Below are positions 28,596 through 37,557 of a DNA stretch of 64,000 nt, piece after piece. Below the pieces are notes generated by a model. That model saw only the letters and a list, made by a program, of their open reading frames with translations, did not search any database and had not been told where the DNA came from. Each line of letters begins with the position of its first letter. Position 1 is the first letter of the stretch. Source of the stretch: Ktedonobacter robiniae (GTDB lineage Bacteria; Chloroflexota; Ktedonobacteria; Ktedonobacterales; Ktedonobacteraceae); contig NZ_BNJG01000002.1 of assembly GCF_016587375.1 (NCBI RefSeq), positions 434,001 through 498,000 on the forward strand, written 5' to 3'. The translations under genes were made by a program, and so were the position numbers.

Positions 28596-28646
28596 CGGAA
28601 AGGAGCGGCTTTGTGCTCCTCCCCATGGGAGAAACCAGGGATCTCC
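28596..28646 (+). repeat. Transposon-end repeat, copy A (matches the end after iscB remnant)
   Basis: GGAAAGGAGCGGCT then CTCCTCCCCATGGGAGAAACC, matching copy B at 30269-30318 (GAAAGGAGCGCCT, then TTCCTCCCCATGGGTAAACC). The CCCATGGG...ACC part can fold as a short hairpin. It is the probable right end of a second, otherwise deleted, iscB-type element and abuts the dehydrogenase gene. Confidence 0.55.
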
Positions 28647-28664
28647 ACAAAGCCGATGTATTCG

Positions 28665-29747
28665 ATGGGAACGTATCGACTCGCGGTCATACCAGGCGAC
28701 GGAATCGGACCAGAGGTTATTCCAGAGAGTATCCTGACTCTGACAAGCCTTGCCGAGATGCATGGTGGCTTTCAGTTTGACCTCCAGCACTTCGACTGGG
28801 GAACGGACTATTACCTACGGGAAGGAGTGCTGATGCCAACAGATGGACTCGCCACGCTGGCGCAAGGAGGCTTTGACGGCATTCTCCTGGGTCCGGTGGG
28901 TGATCCACGCGTGCCAGACCACGTTACGTTGTGGGGCCTGCTCTTGCCTCTGCGCCAGACGTTCGACCAGTATATCAATCTTCGACCTGTGCGCCTGTTG
29001 CCGGGTGTCCGCAGCCCCCTGGCCGAGAAGCATCCCAAGGATATTGATATCGTGTGCATTCGAGAGAATACCGAGGGAGAATATGCCGGTGCCGGAGGAC
29101 GCATCCATCAAGGGACAGAGAACGAAGTAGCGATCCAATCGACGATCTTTACGCGCAAGGGCACGGAGCGCATCATGCGCTACGCGTTTGAGTATGCCCG
29201 CCAGTCTGGCCGTAAAAAGGTCACCAGTGCCACTAAATCCAACAGTATGCAATACAATATGGTCTTCTGGGATGACGTTTTTCGGCAGGTGGCCGCAGAG
29301 TACCCAGATATTACACACGAACAGCAACTGATTGACTCACTGGGTGCCCGTTTCGTCTCCTCTCCAGAGAGTCTGGATGTGGTTGTTGCTTCGAATCTCT
29401 TTGGGGACATCCTGACCGATCTGGGTGCAGCGATTTCTGGCAGTATGGGACTGGCTCCCAGTGCCAATCTGAACCCAGAACGGCGCTTTCCCAGTCTTTT
29501 CCAGGCGATTCATGGTTCTGCACCCGACATCGCAGGCAAAGGGATTGCCAATCCGATTGCCTCTCTCTGGTCGGGACAACTCTTGCTAGATTTTCTGGGT
29601 GAGCACGAGGCTGCCACGCTCCTTATGGGAGCTATCGAAGAGGTTCTGGCACGAGGTCAGGCGCGCACCCCCGATCTGGGTGGGACAACCACCACTCACC
29701 AGTTGGGCGACGCCATTCGTGAACAGATGCGGAGCATGGCTGTCTAG
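28665..29747 (+). CDS. Isocitrate/isopropylmalate dehydrogenase family, tartrate/D-malate dehydrogenase type
   Basis: A 360-residue beta-decarboxylating dehydrogenase starting MGTYRLAVIPGDGIGPEVI. Family signatures are all present: the N-terminal IPGDGIGPE motif, the substrate loop with RPVRLLPG, the IRENTEGEYAGAGG segment, the catalytic TSATKSNSM lysine region, the metal-binding VVASNLFGDILTDLGAAISGS motif, and the NAD-specificity HGSAPDIAGKGIANP motif. The phrase ENTEGEYAGAGGR and the size favour tartrate/D-malate dehydrogenase over leucine-pathway LeuB. It would oxidise and decarboxylate a 2-hydroxy acid with NAD+. The start is uncertain: ATGs at 28656 and 28665 have no clear ribosome site, and a transposon end lies just upstream, so the native promoter may have been lost or replaced. 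Confidence 0.9.
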   Translation: MGTYRLAVIPGDGIGPEVIPESILTLTSLAEMHGGFQFDLQHFDWGTDYYLREGVLMPTDGLATLAQGGFDGILLGPVGDPRVPDHVTLWGLLLPLRQTFDQYINLRPVRLLPGVRSPLAEKHPKDIDIVCIRENTEGEYAGAGGRIHQGTENEVAIQSTIFTRKGTERIMRYAFEYARQSGRKKVTSATKSNSMQYNMVFWDDVFRQVAAEYPDITHEQQLIDSLGARFVSSPESLDVVVASNLFGDILTDLGAAISGSMGLAPSANLNPERRFPSLFQAIHGSAPDIAGKGIANPIASLWSGQLLLDFLGEHEAATLLMGAIEEVLARGQARTPDLGGTTTTHQLGDAIREQMRSMAV

Positions 29748-29883
29748 TATGCCAATGGCATGACCACTCTTCGGATAAGATACCCGCTGCGGATGCGAAG
29801 GCAATTCCTGCAACTGCAGTCAGAGAATCCTCAGCCATCTGAGAGCTCCCCGCGCGAAAGCAGCGGGGTTCCAGGTGTTCGTT

Positions 29884-30236
29884 CCACGTGCGTGGGGGGA
29901 GCTGGCGGGAGTCGAGGTTGGTGCGCACCAGCCCCTGGCCATCAAAGCCACGGGTCGGGGTCGCTACAGCCACACCAATGTCGACGAGTCGGGTTCCCGG
30001 TGGGCTATCTCATGCGTCAGAAGCAGGTCCTCTTGATCAAAACGGGGGACCGGGTGCGGGCGGTGGTTCCCGGGGGGTTTGCGGCGCATGGCACCCATAC
30101 CGGGCGCATCGCGGTGCGAGCCAACCGGCAGTTTCGTATGGGTCGGGGGAAGGAGGATACCCGCGCGTTTTTGTCGGGTGCTCCAACGGACCAACGGCTA
30201 CGATTACGCCATGGTGGCCACGATCCTGCATGTCTG
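29884..30236 (+). pseudogene. iscB remnant (C-terminal part, at least two frameshifts)
   Basis: Three frames read in turn give the C-terminal end of an IscB-family RNA-guided nuclease. First GVEVGAHQPLAIKATGRGRY; after a one-base loss GFPVGYLMRQKQVLL, then TGDRVRAVVPGG and HTGRIAVRAN; and after another shift RVLQRTNGYDYAMVATILHV and TGA at 30234. This KATGRG...GYLMRQK...TGD.VRA.VP...GR.AVRA pattern is the conserved region after the HNH domain in IscB. The RuvC and HNH parts are absent, so it is inactive. A C/G-rich hairpin (CCCCGCGCGAAAGCAGCGGGG type, ~29849-29869) lies before it. The transposon end at 30269 follows. Recognition is from memory of the family and could be confirmed by a profile search. 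Confidence 0.75.
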
Positions 30237-30268
30237 ACGGACTGAGGAGCCCCCCTTCCCTTCCGCCC

Positions 30269-30318
30269 TGAAAGGAGCGCCTGCTTCCTCCCCATGGGTA
30301 AACCCAGGGGCATCCGCC
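30269..30318 (+). repeat. Transposon right-end repeat, copy B, after the iscB remnant
   Basis: GAAAGGAGCGCCTGCTTCCT followed by the hairpin CCCCATGGGTAAACCCAGGGG (30290-30310; outer CCCC/GGGG, inner GGGT/ACCC). Matches copy A at 28596-28646. Located 33 bases after the iscB stop, the expected place for a right end. Confidence 0.6.
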
Positions 30319-30504
30319 GGCGGGACTCGGTGATGGACCAGAACAATAATGTCGCGAACTGGATTGCTCCTGTTTTGACTTTTACCGGAGAACAGCGCCT
30401 ATTAAATGCATTGATACGCATCTAATTAACAAATTATGATATATTGGATCTATTGACCTCCTTGTCAATGTGCTGATATGCAGAGGAACGCTGAATGAAA
30501 GAGA

Positions 30505-33500
30505 GTGGAGATGGAACTCGTACTTACCCAACTAGAAGATTATCAGGTCAACGTCACCTGCGATAATCACGCATCCCACACCTTTGACCTGCAACCGTTA
30601 CGACTCCTTGGTCATTGGTTTGAACGGATCTCACATGATCCTATCAGTTATGGACAACTCCTCTTTCGTGCTCTTTTCCCTGGGGGCTCCACAGCACGGC
30701 AAGCATTGAATGTCCGTCCAGAACGCATTGTGCTGGTAGCGACAGATGATGATCTCGATACACTGCCCTGGGAATATCTTTATGGTCCCGCAGGCTTTTT
30801 GGTACTCGAAATACCTTTTGTGCGTGGACTTCCCTCAGAACAACGTATATCTCCACCTGTTCTCGAGACATCATTGCATATCCTGGCCGTTCCTTCAAAT
30901 CCATTGAGTCCTCTGGTTAAACCGCTCAATATCGATGCGGAGTGGTGGCATCTCAAAGAGATTATCGACCCGCTCCCTTTCAACATCACCCTGGAGCGCG
31001 TTAGCCCTCCCACCTTGCAACAAGTGCGCAGCCTGCTTGCCAATAAACACCAACGCGTTCTCCACTTTATGGGACATGGAGGACAGGTGAAGGACGGAGC
31101 CTACCTCTGCTTTGAGAAAGAAAATGGAGATCTGGATCTCGTCGAAGCGGAACAATTGATCTCCCGCATACGTGACACCACATTTCTGATCACGCTCAAT
31201 GCTTGTGTCAGCGCGTCTCCGGGACCTACAGCGTTCAGCAATCTCGCGGCCTCCATCGCCAAAACGAAAATCCCTTATGCGCTGGGTATGCGTTTCCACA
31301 TTTATGACGATGATGCTCTCGCCTTTTCCCGCACATTCTATACGCAACTGGCACAAGGTGCTCCTGTTGAAGAAGCGTTGTTGCACGCTCGTCGTTCCCT
31401 GGCACAAAGACCCCGCATGTGGATCGTGGGTGTCCCAGTCCTCTATACATCTCTGGCAACACCAACAGGTGGCTTTGTGCAGCACGCTGGCGCATCCTCC
31501 ATCGATGAACATCAACCACGCATTGAAGTGAGTAGTATAGCCCGTGCAATCGAAACCTTTCAGGGGCGTATCGATGATCTGAAGCGCCTTGGAAGCCTGC
31601 TTACTAAAGGGAATCGACCACGCATCCTTACCATCCATGGTGGCGGTGGACAAGGTAAGACCGCGCTGGCGCGTGAGGCGATTGAACGCTTTGCTTATGC
31701 CTGGCCCGGTGGAGTCTGGGGTATCATGCTTGATCCGCTCCCAGATCGCCCAGGCTTTGTCAGTCAGTTAGCGCACTTTCTCGGGATCAACGTACGGGAG
31801 ATTCCCAATCTGCAAGACATGGAACATCTAGTCTCACGACAGCTTGCAGCAAGACGCACACTCCTTGTGCTGGACAATGCTGAAACGCTCATTGATGCAG
31901 TCGAGGCGCATGATCCTCAAGCAACGTCCCTCGCTGAGTTCATTCAACAACTTCCCAGCACATCCGTGAGCCTGCTCGTCACCTCACGCATCCAACTTGG
32001 CTGGCCCAGTGAAATTACCCATGAACTAGGCGGCTTAACAGCAGAAGAAGGAGCACTCCTCTTTCGTCAATATGCCCCCGAGCGTCTAGAAACTATTGGC
32101 AAAGAAGAAGCCAGGCAACTCAGCAAGAAAATAGAAGGGCATCCACTGGGTCTGCGCCTGCTGGCTGGAGCATATAGTGCCAGCACCCTCTCACTGAAGG
32201 ATTTTATCCAGGACTATGAAGAGCAACTGGTTCAGGCCGAAAACGCCTATGTTGGAGACGAGCATCGGCATCGCAAACTCTATGCCAGTATCGAAACCAG
32301 CGTTCGCTACCTGAACGGCGATCTGCGTAACCTGCTCAGCAATCTCTGGATTTTCCAAGCACCTTTCTTGCCAGAGATTGCTCGTTACATTTTTGATCCA
32401 GACACAGAAGAGACCCATTCACTAGTAAGTACACAATTGGCTACTCTCTGGCAGCGTGGACTGCTGGCACGAATCACAATCACCGCCCGTGATGGCACAC
32501 AAGTTCTGTATTATCTCTTGCCAACCACACGCCCATATATCCAGTTCTATCTGCACAGTACCATGTCACAAGAAGAGTTATTTCAGCGCTATGGGGAAGC
32601 GTACGAAACGTTCATAACTATGGCGTGCATCAGGCTTGACCAAAGTGCCCTTATGGTCGCTATAGTGAAACACATAGAAAAAGACCTGGAACAAGGAGAA
32701 CGCTACATAGCAGTTCACAGGCAAAGATACTACAAAGCGCATTGGGCTCTGGTCCTTTATCGCTTAGGGAAACTGCATAAAGCACAAGCAATTCTCGAAG
32801 ATGTACTGGAGCAGGCACAAGGATCTGATCAGCAAACTGAATTAGTGATCCTCAACAATTTAGGTAGTGTGTATCAAGACACCGGGCAATTGCAACAGGC
32901 TCTCTCCCTCTTTAAACAGGCCCTTTCCCTCTCTCGCAAGGTCGGCAATCGCGAAATCGCAGTAGCCATCCTCAACAATTTAGGTAAGGTATATCAAACC
33001 ATGGGCCAACCACAAAGCGCCCTCTCCTTCTTTGAGCAAGCCCTCTCCATCAGACGTGAGACTAACAATCGGGCCGGTGAAGCTGCTACGCTCAGTAATA
33101 TAGCAGGGATATATAAAGACACCTTTCATCCACAACGCGCCCTTACTCTCTTTGAACAAACTCTTCTTATCATGCGTGAGATAGGTGATCGCACTAGCGA
33201 GGCAATCATATTAAATAATATGGGGCAGATGTATCAAACCATGGGCCAACCACAACGCGCCCTCTCCCTCTTTGAGCAAGCACTCCCCATCAGACGTGAG
33301 ATAGGTGATCGTAACGGCGAAGCAACCACACTCCATAATATGGCTGGGGTGTATCAAGACATCGGACAACCACAACAGGCTCTTTCCCTCTTTGAGCAAG
33401 CTCTCACTCTTAGGCGCGAAATCGGCAATCGCCCTGGCGCAGCTACCGCACTCAACAATATGGCTGGGGTGTATCAATATATCGGGCAACCTCAACAATC

Positions 33501-34956
33501 GCTGTCCCTCTTGGAGCAAGCTCTCCTTATCATACGCGAAATTGGTGATCATGCCAGCGAAGCTACCATGTTAAGTAATATGGGGCAGATGTATCAAACT
33601 ATTGGGCAACTCCAACATGCCCTCTCCCTCTATGAGCAAGCTCTTCCTATCACACGCAAAGTTGGTAATCGTTTCAGCGAAACAAAAATACTTAACAATA
33701 TGGCTACGGTCTATCAAACCATGGGCCAACCACAACGCGCCCTCTCCCTCTTTGAGCAAGCACTCCCCATCAGACGTGAGATAGGTGATCGTAACGGCGA
33801 AGCAAACACGCTCCATAATATGGCTGGGGTGTATCAAGCTATTGGGCAACCTCAACAGGCTCTTTCCCTCTTTGAGCAAGCACTCCTTATCGAGAGCAAC
33901 ACTGGCGATCGTGCCAGCGAAGCTACCACGCTCAACAGTATGGCTTTGGCCTATCAAGCTATTGGGCAACCTCAGCGTGCCCTCTCCCTTCTCGAACAAG
34001 CCCTCCTCATCACACAAGAAGTTGGCAATCGTGCTGGCGAAGCTATCGCACTCAACGGCATGGCATCGGTATATCAAGATATCGGTCATTCGCAACGTGC
34101 CCTCTCCCTCTTCGAACAAGCCCTCCCCATCTTGCGCGAGGTCGGCGATCATACCAGAGAAGCGACCTCGCTCACTCGTATGGCAATTCTTCTTTATAGC
34201 AATTTTGAACGTCCGCATGAAGCATTACACTATCTAGAACAGGTTCGGCAGATATTTGAGCATGATAGCCTTCCGCAAGGTATAGATGGGGACACATTAG
34301 AAATAATAGACAAGATCCAGGAAGCGATACAGCAGAGCTTACCACAAAGCCAATCGACCTCCCAGCAAGCAACGTCATTCCTTGCAATACAGCAGCAATG
34401 GATCGTTACTATCATAGCAATTATGACAATAATGCCAGAACATCAACAGGAATATCGCATAGAGATAGAACAAATGCGTCATGAGGCACAGAAAAATGGG
34501 CCATCCTGGCAAAACGAGGTTGATTTTTACACATCGCTACTCGATATTCTGGATGGCGAAAAGCCCTCCCTTCCCTCAGATCATCCTTATTCTCTTACTA
34601 TCTCAGCTATCCAGGCCGGCATTGCACAGAGAAAGCTTCCCAAACAGGATGAAGAGGACGAAACATTTATCAGAGTAAGCGACGATGATATCGCATTTCT
34701 TGTGAATAATACGCTTGCAGTGCTTGGTGAAGCCGCGAATCAACGAAACGAGTGGCGAGAACAGCTTGTCCAGGAGAAACTGGATGAAGATGATAACGAT
34801 TTTATTATGTTACTCGATACAATCCTAGCATTACTCGATGCAAATGGAGATCCAACCGGTTTGGGAACAGCCTTGGCTGGAGAATATGCACAAGCCTGGT
34901 ACGTACTGGTTGCCTCTCTTGCGATAGAACGTGTCCAAGAACCTTTCAGAGGCTGA
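30505..34956 (+). CDS. CHAT protease-NB-ARC-TPR STAND protein
   Basis: A 1483-residue protein. Residues ~1-310 are a CHAT domain, a caspase-like cysteine protease fold; the catalytic dyad is visible as His in LHFMGHGG (~190) and Cys in LITLNACVSAS (~233). Residues ~340-640 are an NB-ARC NTPase with Walker A GGGGQGKTAL (~379), Walker B LLVLDNAE (~453) and the GHPLGLRLLAG (GLPL-like) motif. From ~775 to ~1235 are TPR repeats of exactly 40 residues, typified by GQPQRALSLFEQALPIRREI. A ~230-residue acidic helical tail has no match I recognise. The layout is that of bacterial NLR-like proteins: TPRs sense a ligand, the NTPase oligomerises, the protease fires. ATG with GAGAGTGGAG upstream. A cell-suicide or defence role is plausible but inferred; it neighbours a TIR-like protein. 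Confidence 0.9.
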   Translation: MEMELVLTQLEDYQVNVTCDNHASHTFDLQPLRLLGHWFERISHDPISYGQLLFRALFPGGSTARQALNVRPERIVLVATDDDLDTLPWEYLYGPAGFLVLEIPFVRGLPSEQRISPPVLETSLHILAVPSNPLSPLVKPLNIDAEWWHLKEIIDPLPFNITLERVSPPTLQQVRSLLANKHQRVLHFMGHGGQVKDGAYLCFEKENGDLDLVEAEQLISRIRDTTFLITLNACVSASPGPTAFSNLAASIAKTKIPYALGMRFHIYDDDALAFSRTFYTQLAQGAPVEEALLHARRSLAQRPRMWIVGVPVLYTSLATPTGGFVQHAGASSIDEHQPRIEVSSIARAIETFQGRIDDLKRLGSLLTKGNRPRILTIHGGGGQGKTALAREAIERFAYAWPGGVWGIMLDPLPDRPGFVSQLAHFLGINVREIPNLQDMEHLVSRQLAARRTLLVLDNAETLIDAVEAHDPQATSLAEFIQQLPSTSVSLLVTSRIQLGWPSEITHELGGLTAEEGALLFRQYAPERLETIGKEEARQLSKKIEGHPLGLRLLAGAYSASTLSLKDFIQDYEEQLVQAENAYVGDEHRHRKLYASIETSVRYLNGDLRNLLSNLWIFQAPFLPEIARYIFDPDTEETHSLVSTQLATLWQRGLLARITITARDGTQVLYYLLPTTRPYIQFYLHSTMSQEELFQRYGEAYETFITMACIRLDQSALMVAIVKHIEKDLEQGERYIAVHRQRYYKAHWALVLYRLGKLHKAQAILEDVLEQAQGSDQQTELVILNNLGSVYQDTGQLQQALSLFKQALSLSRKVGNREIAVAILNNLGKVYQTMGQPQSALSFFEQALSIRRETNNRAGEAATLSNIAGIYKDTFHPQRALTLFEQTLLIMREIGDRTSEAIILNNMGQMYQTMGQPQRALSLFEQALPIRREIGDRNGEATTLHNMAGVYQDIGQPQQALSLFEQALTLRREIGNRPGAATALNNMAGVYQYIGQPQQSLSLLEQALLIIREIGDHASEATMLSNMGQMYQTIGQLQHALSLYEQALPITRKVGNRFSETKILNNMATVYQTMGQPQRALSLFEQALPIRREIGDRNGEANTLHNMAGVYQAIGQPQQALSLFEQALLIESNTGDRASEATTLNSMALAYQAIGQPQRALSLLEQALLITQEVGNRAGEAIALNGMASVYQDIGHSQRALSLFEQALPILREVGDHTREATSLTRMAILLYSNFERPHEALHYLEQVRQIFEHDSLPQGIDGDTLEIIDKIQEAIQQSLPQSQSTSQQATSFLAIQQQWIVTIIAIMTIMPEHQQEYRIEIEQMRHEAQKNGPSWQNEVDFYTSLLDILDGEKPSLPSDHPYSLTISAIQAGIAQRKLPKQDEEDETFIRVSDDDIAFLVNNTLAVLGEAANQRNEWREQLVQEKLDEDDNDFIMLLDTILALLDANGDPTGLGTALAGEYAQAWYVLVASLAIERVQEPFRG
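32841..34200 (+). repeat. Tandem 120-bp repeats encoding 40-residue TPR units
   Basis: About eleven units with an exact 120-bp period and no length change. Each contains CTCTCCCTCTTTGAGCAAGC or a close variant. Units 33241-33358 and 33721-33838 differ at only two positions, pointing to recent duplication or gene conversion. Confidence 0.9.
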
Positions 34957-35089
34957 CTCAGATATCGCTAGAACTGAAAATATGCTCCTCCATCATAAGG
35001 CAGAGCGGAGCAGAATCGCCCGATGAACTGCAGTAATATAGGTATTAATCAGTCACAGCAATCATAACTTCACATAGAAAGAAACTACG

Positions 35090-35812
35090 ATGGCCTTACG
35101 TATTTTTGTCTTATCTACACTCGAAGATTCGGCCTGCGCTGAACAAATTATTCACGGTTGTGAAACTCTGGGCTACCAAACCAGGCCCAGGTCACAATCG
35201 CTTCGATTTCACGAGAGTCTTTCCCCTACCAACCAAGAGCAAATGATTGTAGGTAGTGCGGTATGTATCCTGCTCTGGAGCCAGGCAGCAGCGCAGTCAG
35301 AAGAAGTGGAACGCTTACTCCTTTTTGCGCAACGCTTACAGAAAAACATCATCGTGCTCAGGCTCATCACCAAATATACGCAGCGCTACCGTTGGCTCAG
35401 CACGCCTGCACAAATCAAGTGGTTTGAGCAGGTGACTGCCCTGGCCGTTATTCGCAAGATGATGGAAGCCAAATATCATGCCTGGACCTATGAGCACAAC
35501 GAGCACGCCTTTGTTGACGCCTGGTGCTCAATGGAGATGAGAAACCTCATGGCGCTAAGTGCCATGACGACGGAAATTGCCAAAGCCATCCACCATATTG
35601 TCAAGCAACCTGAGCAGGCCAAAGAGATGCTTGAACAGCTTTTTGACATGCAGGCCACCCGTTTGCGAGAGAATCCGTTTCAGATGCGACAGCCACTGCC
35701 CCCCCTTCCCTCGCTGCCAGAAGGCGTTGCGCTCCCGCAAGCGCTCCTCCCCCGTATCACCCAGCAGACAGAAGAGGCAGAGGTGCCCTCCTTGGTTTCA
35801 GGAAAGGAGTGA
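35090..35812 (+). CDS. TIR-like domain protein
   Basis: A 240-residue protein. Residues 1-100 follow the TIR pattern: strand A RIFVLSTLEDSACAEQII, helix and strand ETLGYQTRP, then VGSAVCILLWSQAAAQSEEVERLLLFAQ and strand NIIVLRLITK. The ...S..VERLL glutamate is in the position of the catalytic/NAD-binding Glu of TIR domains, but the match is weak. Residues ~110-190 are helical and 195-240 proline-rich. TIR domains in bacteria cleave NAD+ or act as scaffolds in defence and signalling. It sits 133 bp after the CHAT-NB-ARC-TPR gene and three bases before the DUF3102 gene, so it is translated with the latter. An alternative is another Rossmann-like sensor fold; the assignment needs a profile search. 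Confidence 0.5.
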   Translation: MALRIFVLSTLEDSACAEQIIHGCETLGYQTRPRSQSLRFHESLSPTNQEQMIVGSAVCILLWSQAAAQSEEVERLLLFAQRLQKNIIVLRLITKYTQRYRWLSTPAQIKWFEQVTALAVIRKMMEAKYHAWTYEHNEHAFVDAWCSMEMRNLMALSAMTTEIAKAIHHIVKQPEQAKEMLEQLFDMQATRLRENPFQMRQPLPPLPSLPEGVALPQALLPRITQQTEEAEVPSLVSGKE

Positions 35813-35815
35813 GTC

Positions 35816-36778
35816 GTGACCACCATGCCAACGCCCCGACGACAGGATGCGCAAGCAGTGGACCAGCAGATCGCGTTCGACTATTCCCTCCTCGATGAGG
35901 AGACGCGTCACTTTGTGTATCAGAAGACGGCTGAGACACAGGGGTACCTGAAACGAACGGCTGAAGATGTCGTGCGCATTGGGCTCAATCTCCGTGCCGT
36001 CAAAGATCACCTCCCGCATGGGCACTTTATGGCCTGGGCGAAAAGCGAACTAGGGCTGAGCCGGCAAAGCTGCCAGAACTTTATGCGCGTGGCAGAGCGC
36101 TTTGGGGAACGCATCCATCGGTTCGGTGCGATCCCCATCAGCGCCCTGTATGAACTGCTCGATGCCCCCGAAGACGTGCTCAGGCAGATTGAGGAACAGC
36201 AGATCCCGCTCACGCGCCTGGCGGTACGTGCAGCCAAAGAGCAGGCCCGTCAGGAAACAGTCGGAGAACATCACCTCACCGCATCATCAGAGCACGTGCC
36301 AGAAGAAGATGGAACAGTGCTGCTTCGCCAGCGGATCACCCTCCTGGAACAGGAGCAGCTACAACTGCGACAGGAAATCGAGCACCACCAGCAAAAGGAA
36401 CGCGAGAAGCCCGTTCTGCCAGCGCACATCCAGCAACACATCCAGGCGTTAGAGCAACAGGTGAGAGAGCTGAGCGCACAACGCGAGACACTCTCACGAC
36501 ATCTTGCCAGCGCGACCGCTCAGGCGCGAGAAAGCGTGCTTGAGCGCAATGCTCTGAGCCACGAGCAGCAGACCCGCACGCGTTGGCGAGAGCTCACGGC
36601 AGAATTTCTGCGGGACGGGGGGATGTTGATCTCAAACATGCCTTCTGCTCTGATGCTCGATACCTTTGAGGCGGAAGATTGGGCCAGATTGGAACAGGTC
36701 GAACACATCTTGGCGCAATTAGTGCAGGTCATTGGCCGAATTCATTATCACACGTCTCATACCGTTGAGGCTGGCTAA
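35816..36778 (+). CDS. DUF3102 domain protein with coiled-coil C-terminus
   Basis: A 320-residue protein. Residues ~45-120 match the DUF3102 region (IGLNLRAVKDHLPHGHFMAWAKSELGLSRQSCQNFMRVAERFG), a small helical domain found in phage- and plasmid-related proteins that resembles an HTH. Residues ~165-270 are glutamine- and glutamate-rich coiled coil (LLEQEQLQLRQEIEHHQQKE). Starts with GTG at 35816 or ATG at 35825; GAAAGGAG is just upstream within the end of the TIR-like gene. The pairing suggests a joint function. The molecular role is unknown; DNA binding is an inference from the domain. Confidence 0.72.
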   Translation: MTTMPTPRRQDAQAVDQQIAFDYSLLDEETRHFVYQKTAETQGYLKRTAEDVVRIGLNLRAVKDHLPHGHFMAWAKSELGLSRQSCQNFMRVAERFGERIHRFGAIPISALYELLDAPEDVLRQIEEQQIPLTRLAVRAAKEQARQETVGEHHLTASSEHVPEEDGTVLLRQRITLLEQEQLQLRQEIEHHQQKEREKPVLPAHIQQHIQALEQQVRELSAQRETLSRHLASATAQARESVLERNALSHEQQTRTRWRELTAEFLRDGGMLISNMPSALMLDTFEAEDWARLEQVEHILAQLVQVIGRIHYHTSHTVEAG

Positions 36779-36985
36779 CAATAGCTCGCTGCTCGTTAGA
36801 AAAAGGAAAAACCTTGCACGGCTTGTAGAGCAAATTAAAACGAAAAGATGGCGATTTCTTTAGATTGTCTTTAGTTTCTGTAGATTGTTTGGGTGTACAA
36901 TAGCAGGGAAGTCATCCAGACTCCCGCACAAATCAATATCCCTGGATGGCTTCTTGCTTTGACACTCCCCCCTGCTTAAAAGGTC

Positions 36986-37109
36986 TGTCTTTTTCCCACA
37001 TTTTACAAAGGGAGCTTGAGCACAGACTGTTTCCATTGAAAATGAAAGCCCATCAACAACGTTTCCAAGCTCACACATGACATCAATTGGAAAATGTGGG
37101 GAAAAGACA
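36986..37109. repeat. 124-bp element with 19-bp terminal inverted repeats
   Basis: Left arm TGTCTTTTTCCCACATTTT (36986-37004) and right arm AAAATGTGGGGAAAAGACA (37091-37109) are inverted copies with one mismatch. GAGCTTG (37012) and CAAGCTC (37068) form an inner pair. No clear target duplication. MITE-like or a foldable RNA. Confidence 0.5.
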
Positions 37110-37509
37110 AGCATGAATGACCGAGGCTTTCTGGCTCGGTTCCTGTAAGCGGTGTTGTGAGTAGATGTAGCGTGGTTACGACTCGTTCAACACCGTAGTG
37201 GGTGAGAAATACGCTCAAGCGCTGGTCTCCACACCAGATATCTTGAAGGGCGGTACCCTGCCCGTTCACGCTCTCATGCCTTGCTTCGCCGTTGTGTAGC
37301 CCTGCGAAGCTTTCGGCAACTTGGAGAGGGTGAACACCTTTCTCTTTCAAGAACTGCTGGGAAGAGCAGTGGGAGGCTTTTCTTCTGCATGTTCTCCGTG
37401 CTCGCAACACGTCCTAAAGCCGTACCGCGCGTTACTGCATTTGCTTATTCTACCAGAAGGACACGTGTTTGTTTAGGGCAAGGGCTCAAGTCACAGACGC
37501 CTCACCATT
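37110..37509. other. Intergenic region, no recognisable gene
   Basis: Lies between the convergent DUF3102 and XRE-NB-ARC-TPR genes. Long frames run through it on both strands (up to ~135 codons) but none shows family features. Likely decayed mobile DNA given the flanking inverted-repeat element and hairpin repeat. Confidence 0.45.
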
Positions 37510-37557
37510 GCCATTCATATGGCATGGCTTATGGCGGGCTCAAGCCCATCGTGTCAC
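37510..37557 (-). repeat. Double-hairpin repeat, copy 1
   Basis: On the minus strand ACACGATGGGCTTGAGCCC then AAGCCATGCCAT..GAATGGC. Two hairpins: GGGCTTGAGCCC and GCCAT...ATGGC. A second copy is at 42579-42625 with ~6 differences in 46 bases. It overlaps the stop codon of the XRE-NB-ARC-TPR gene. Confidence 0.6.

Noticed and set aside
37003..37410. 135-codon minus-strand frame in the gap after DUF3102
   Set aside because: Runs through the inverted-repeat element and shows no motif or ribosome site.
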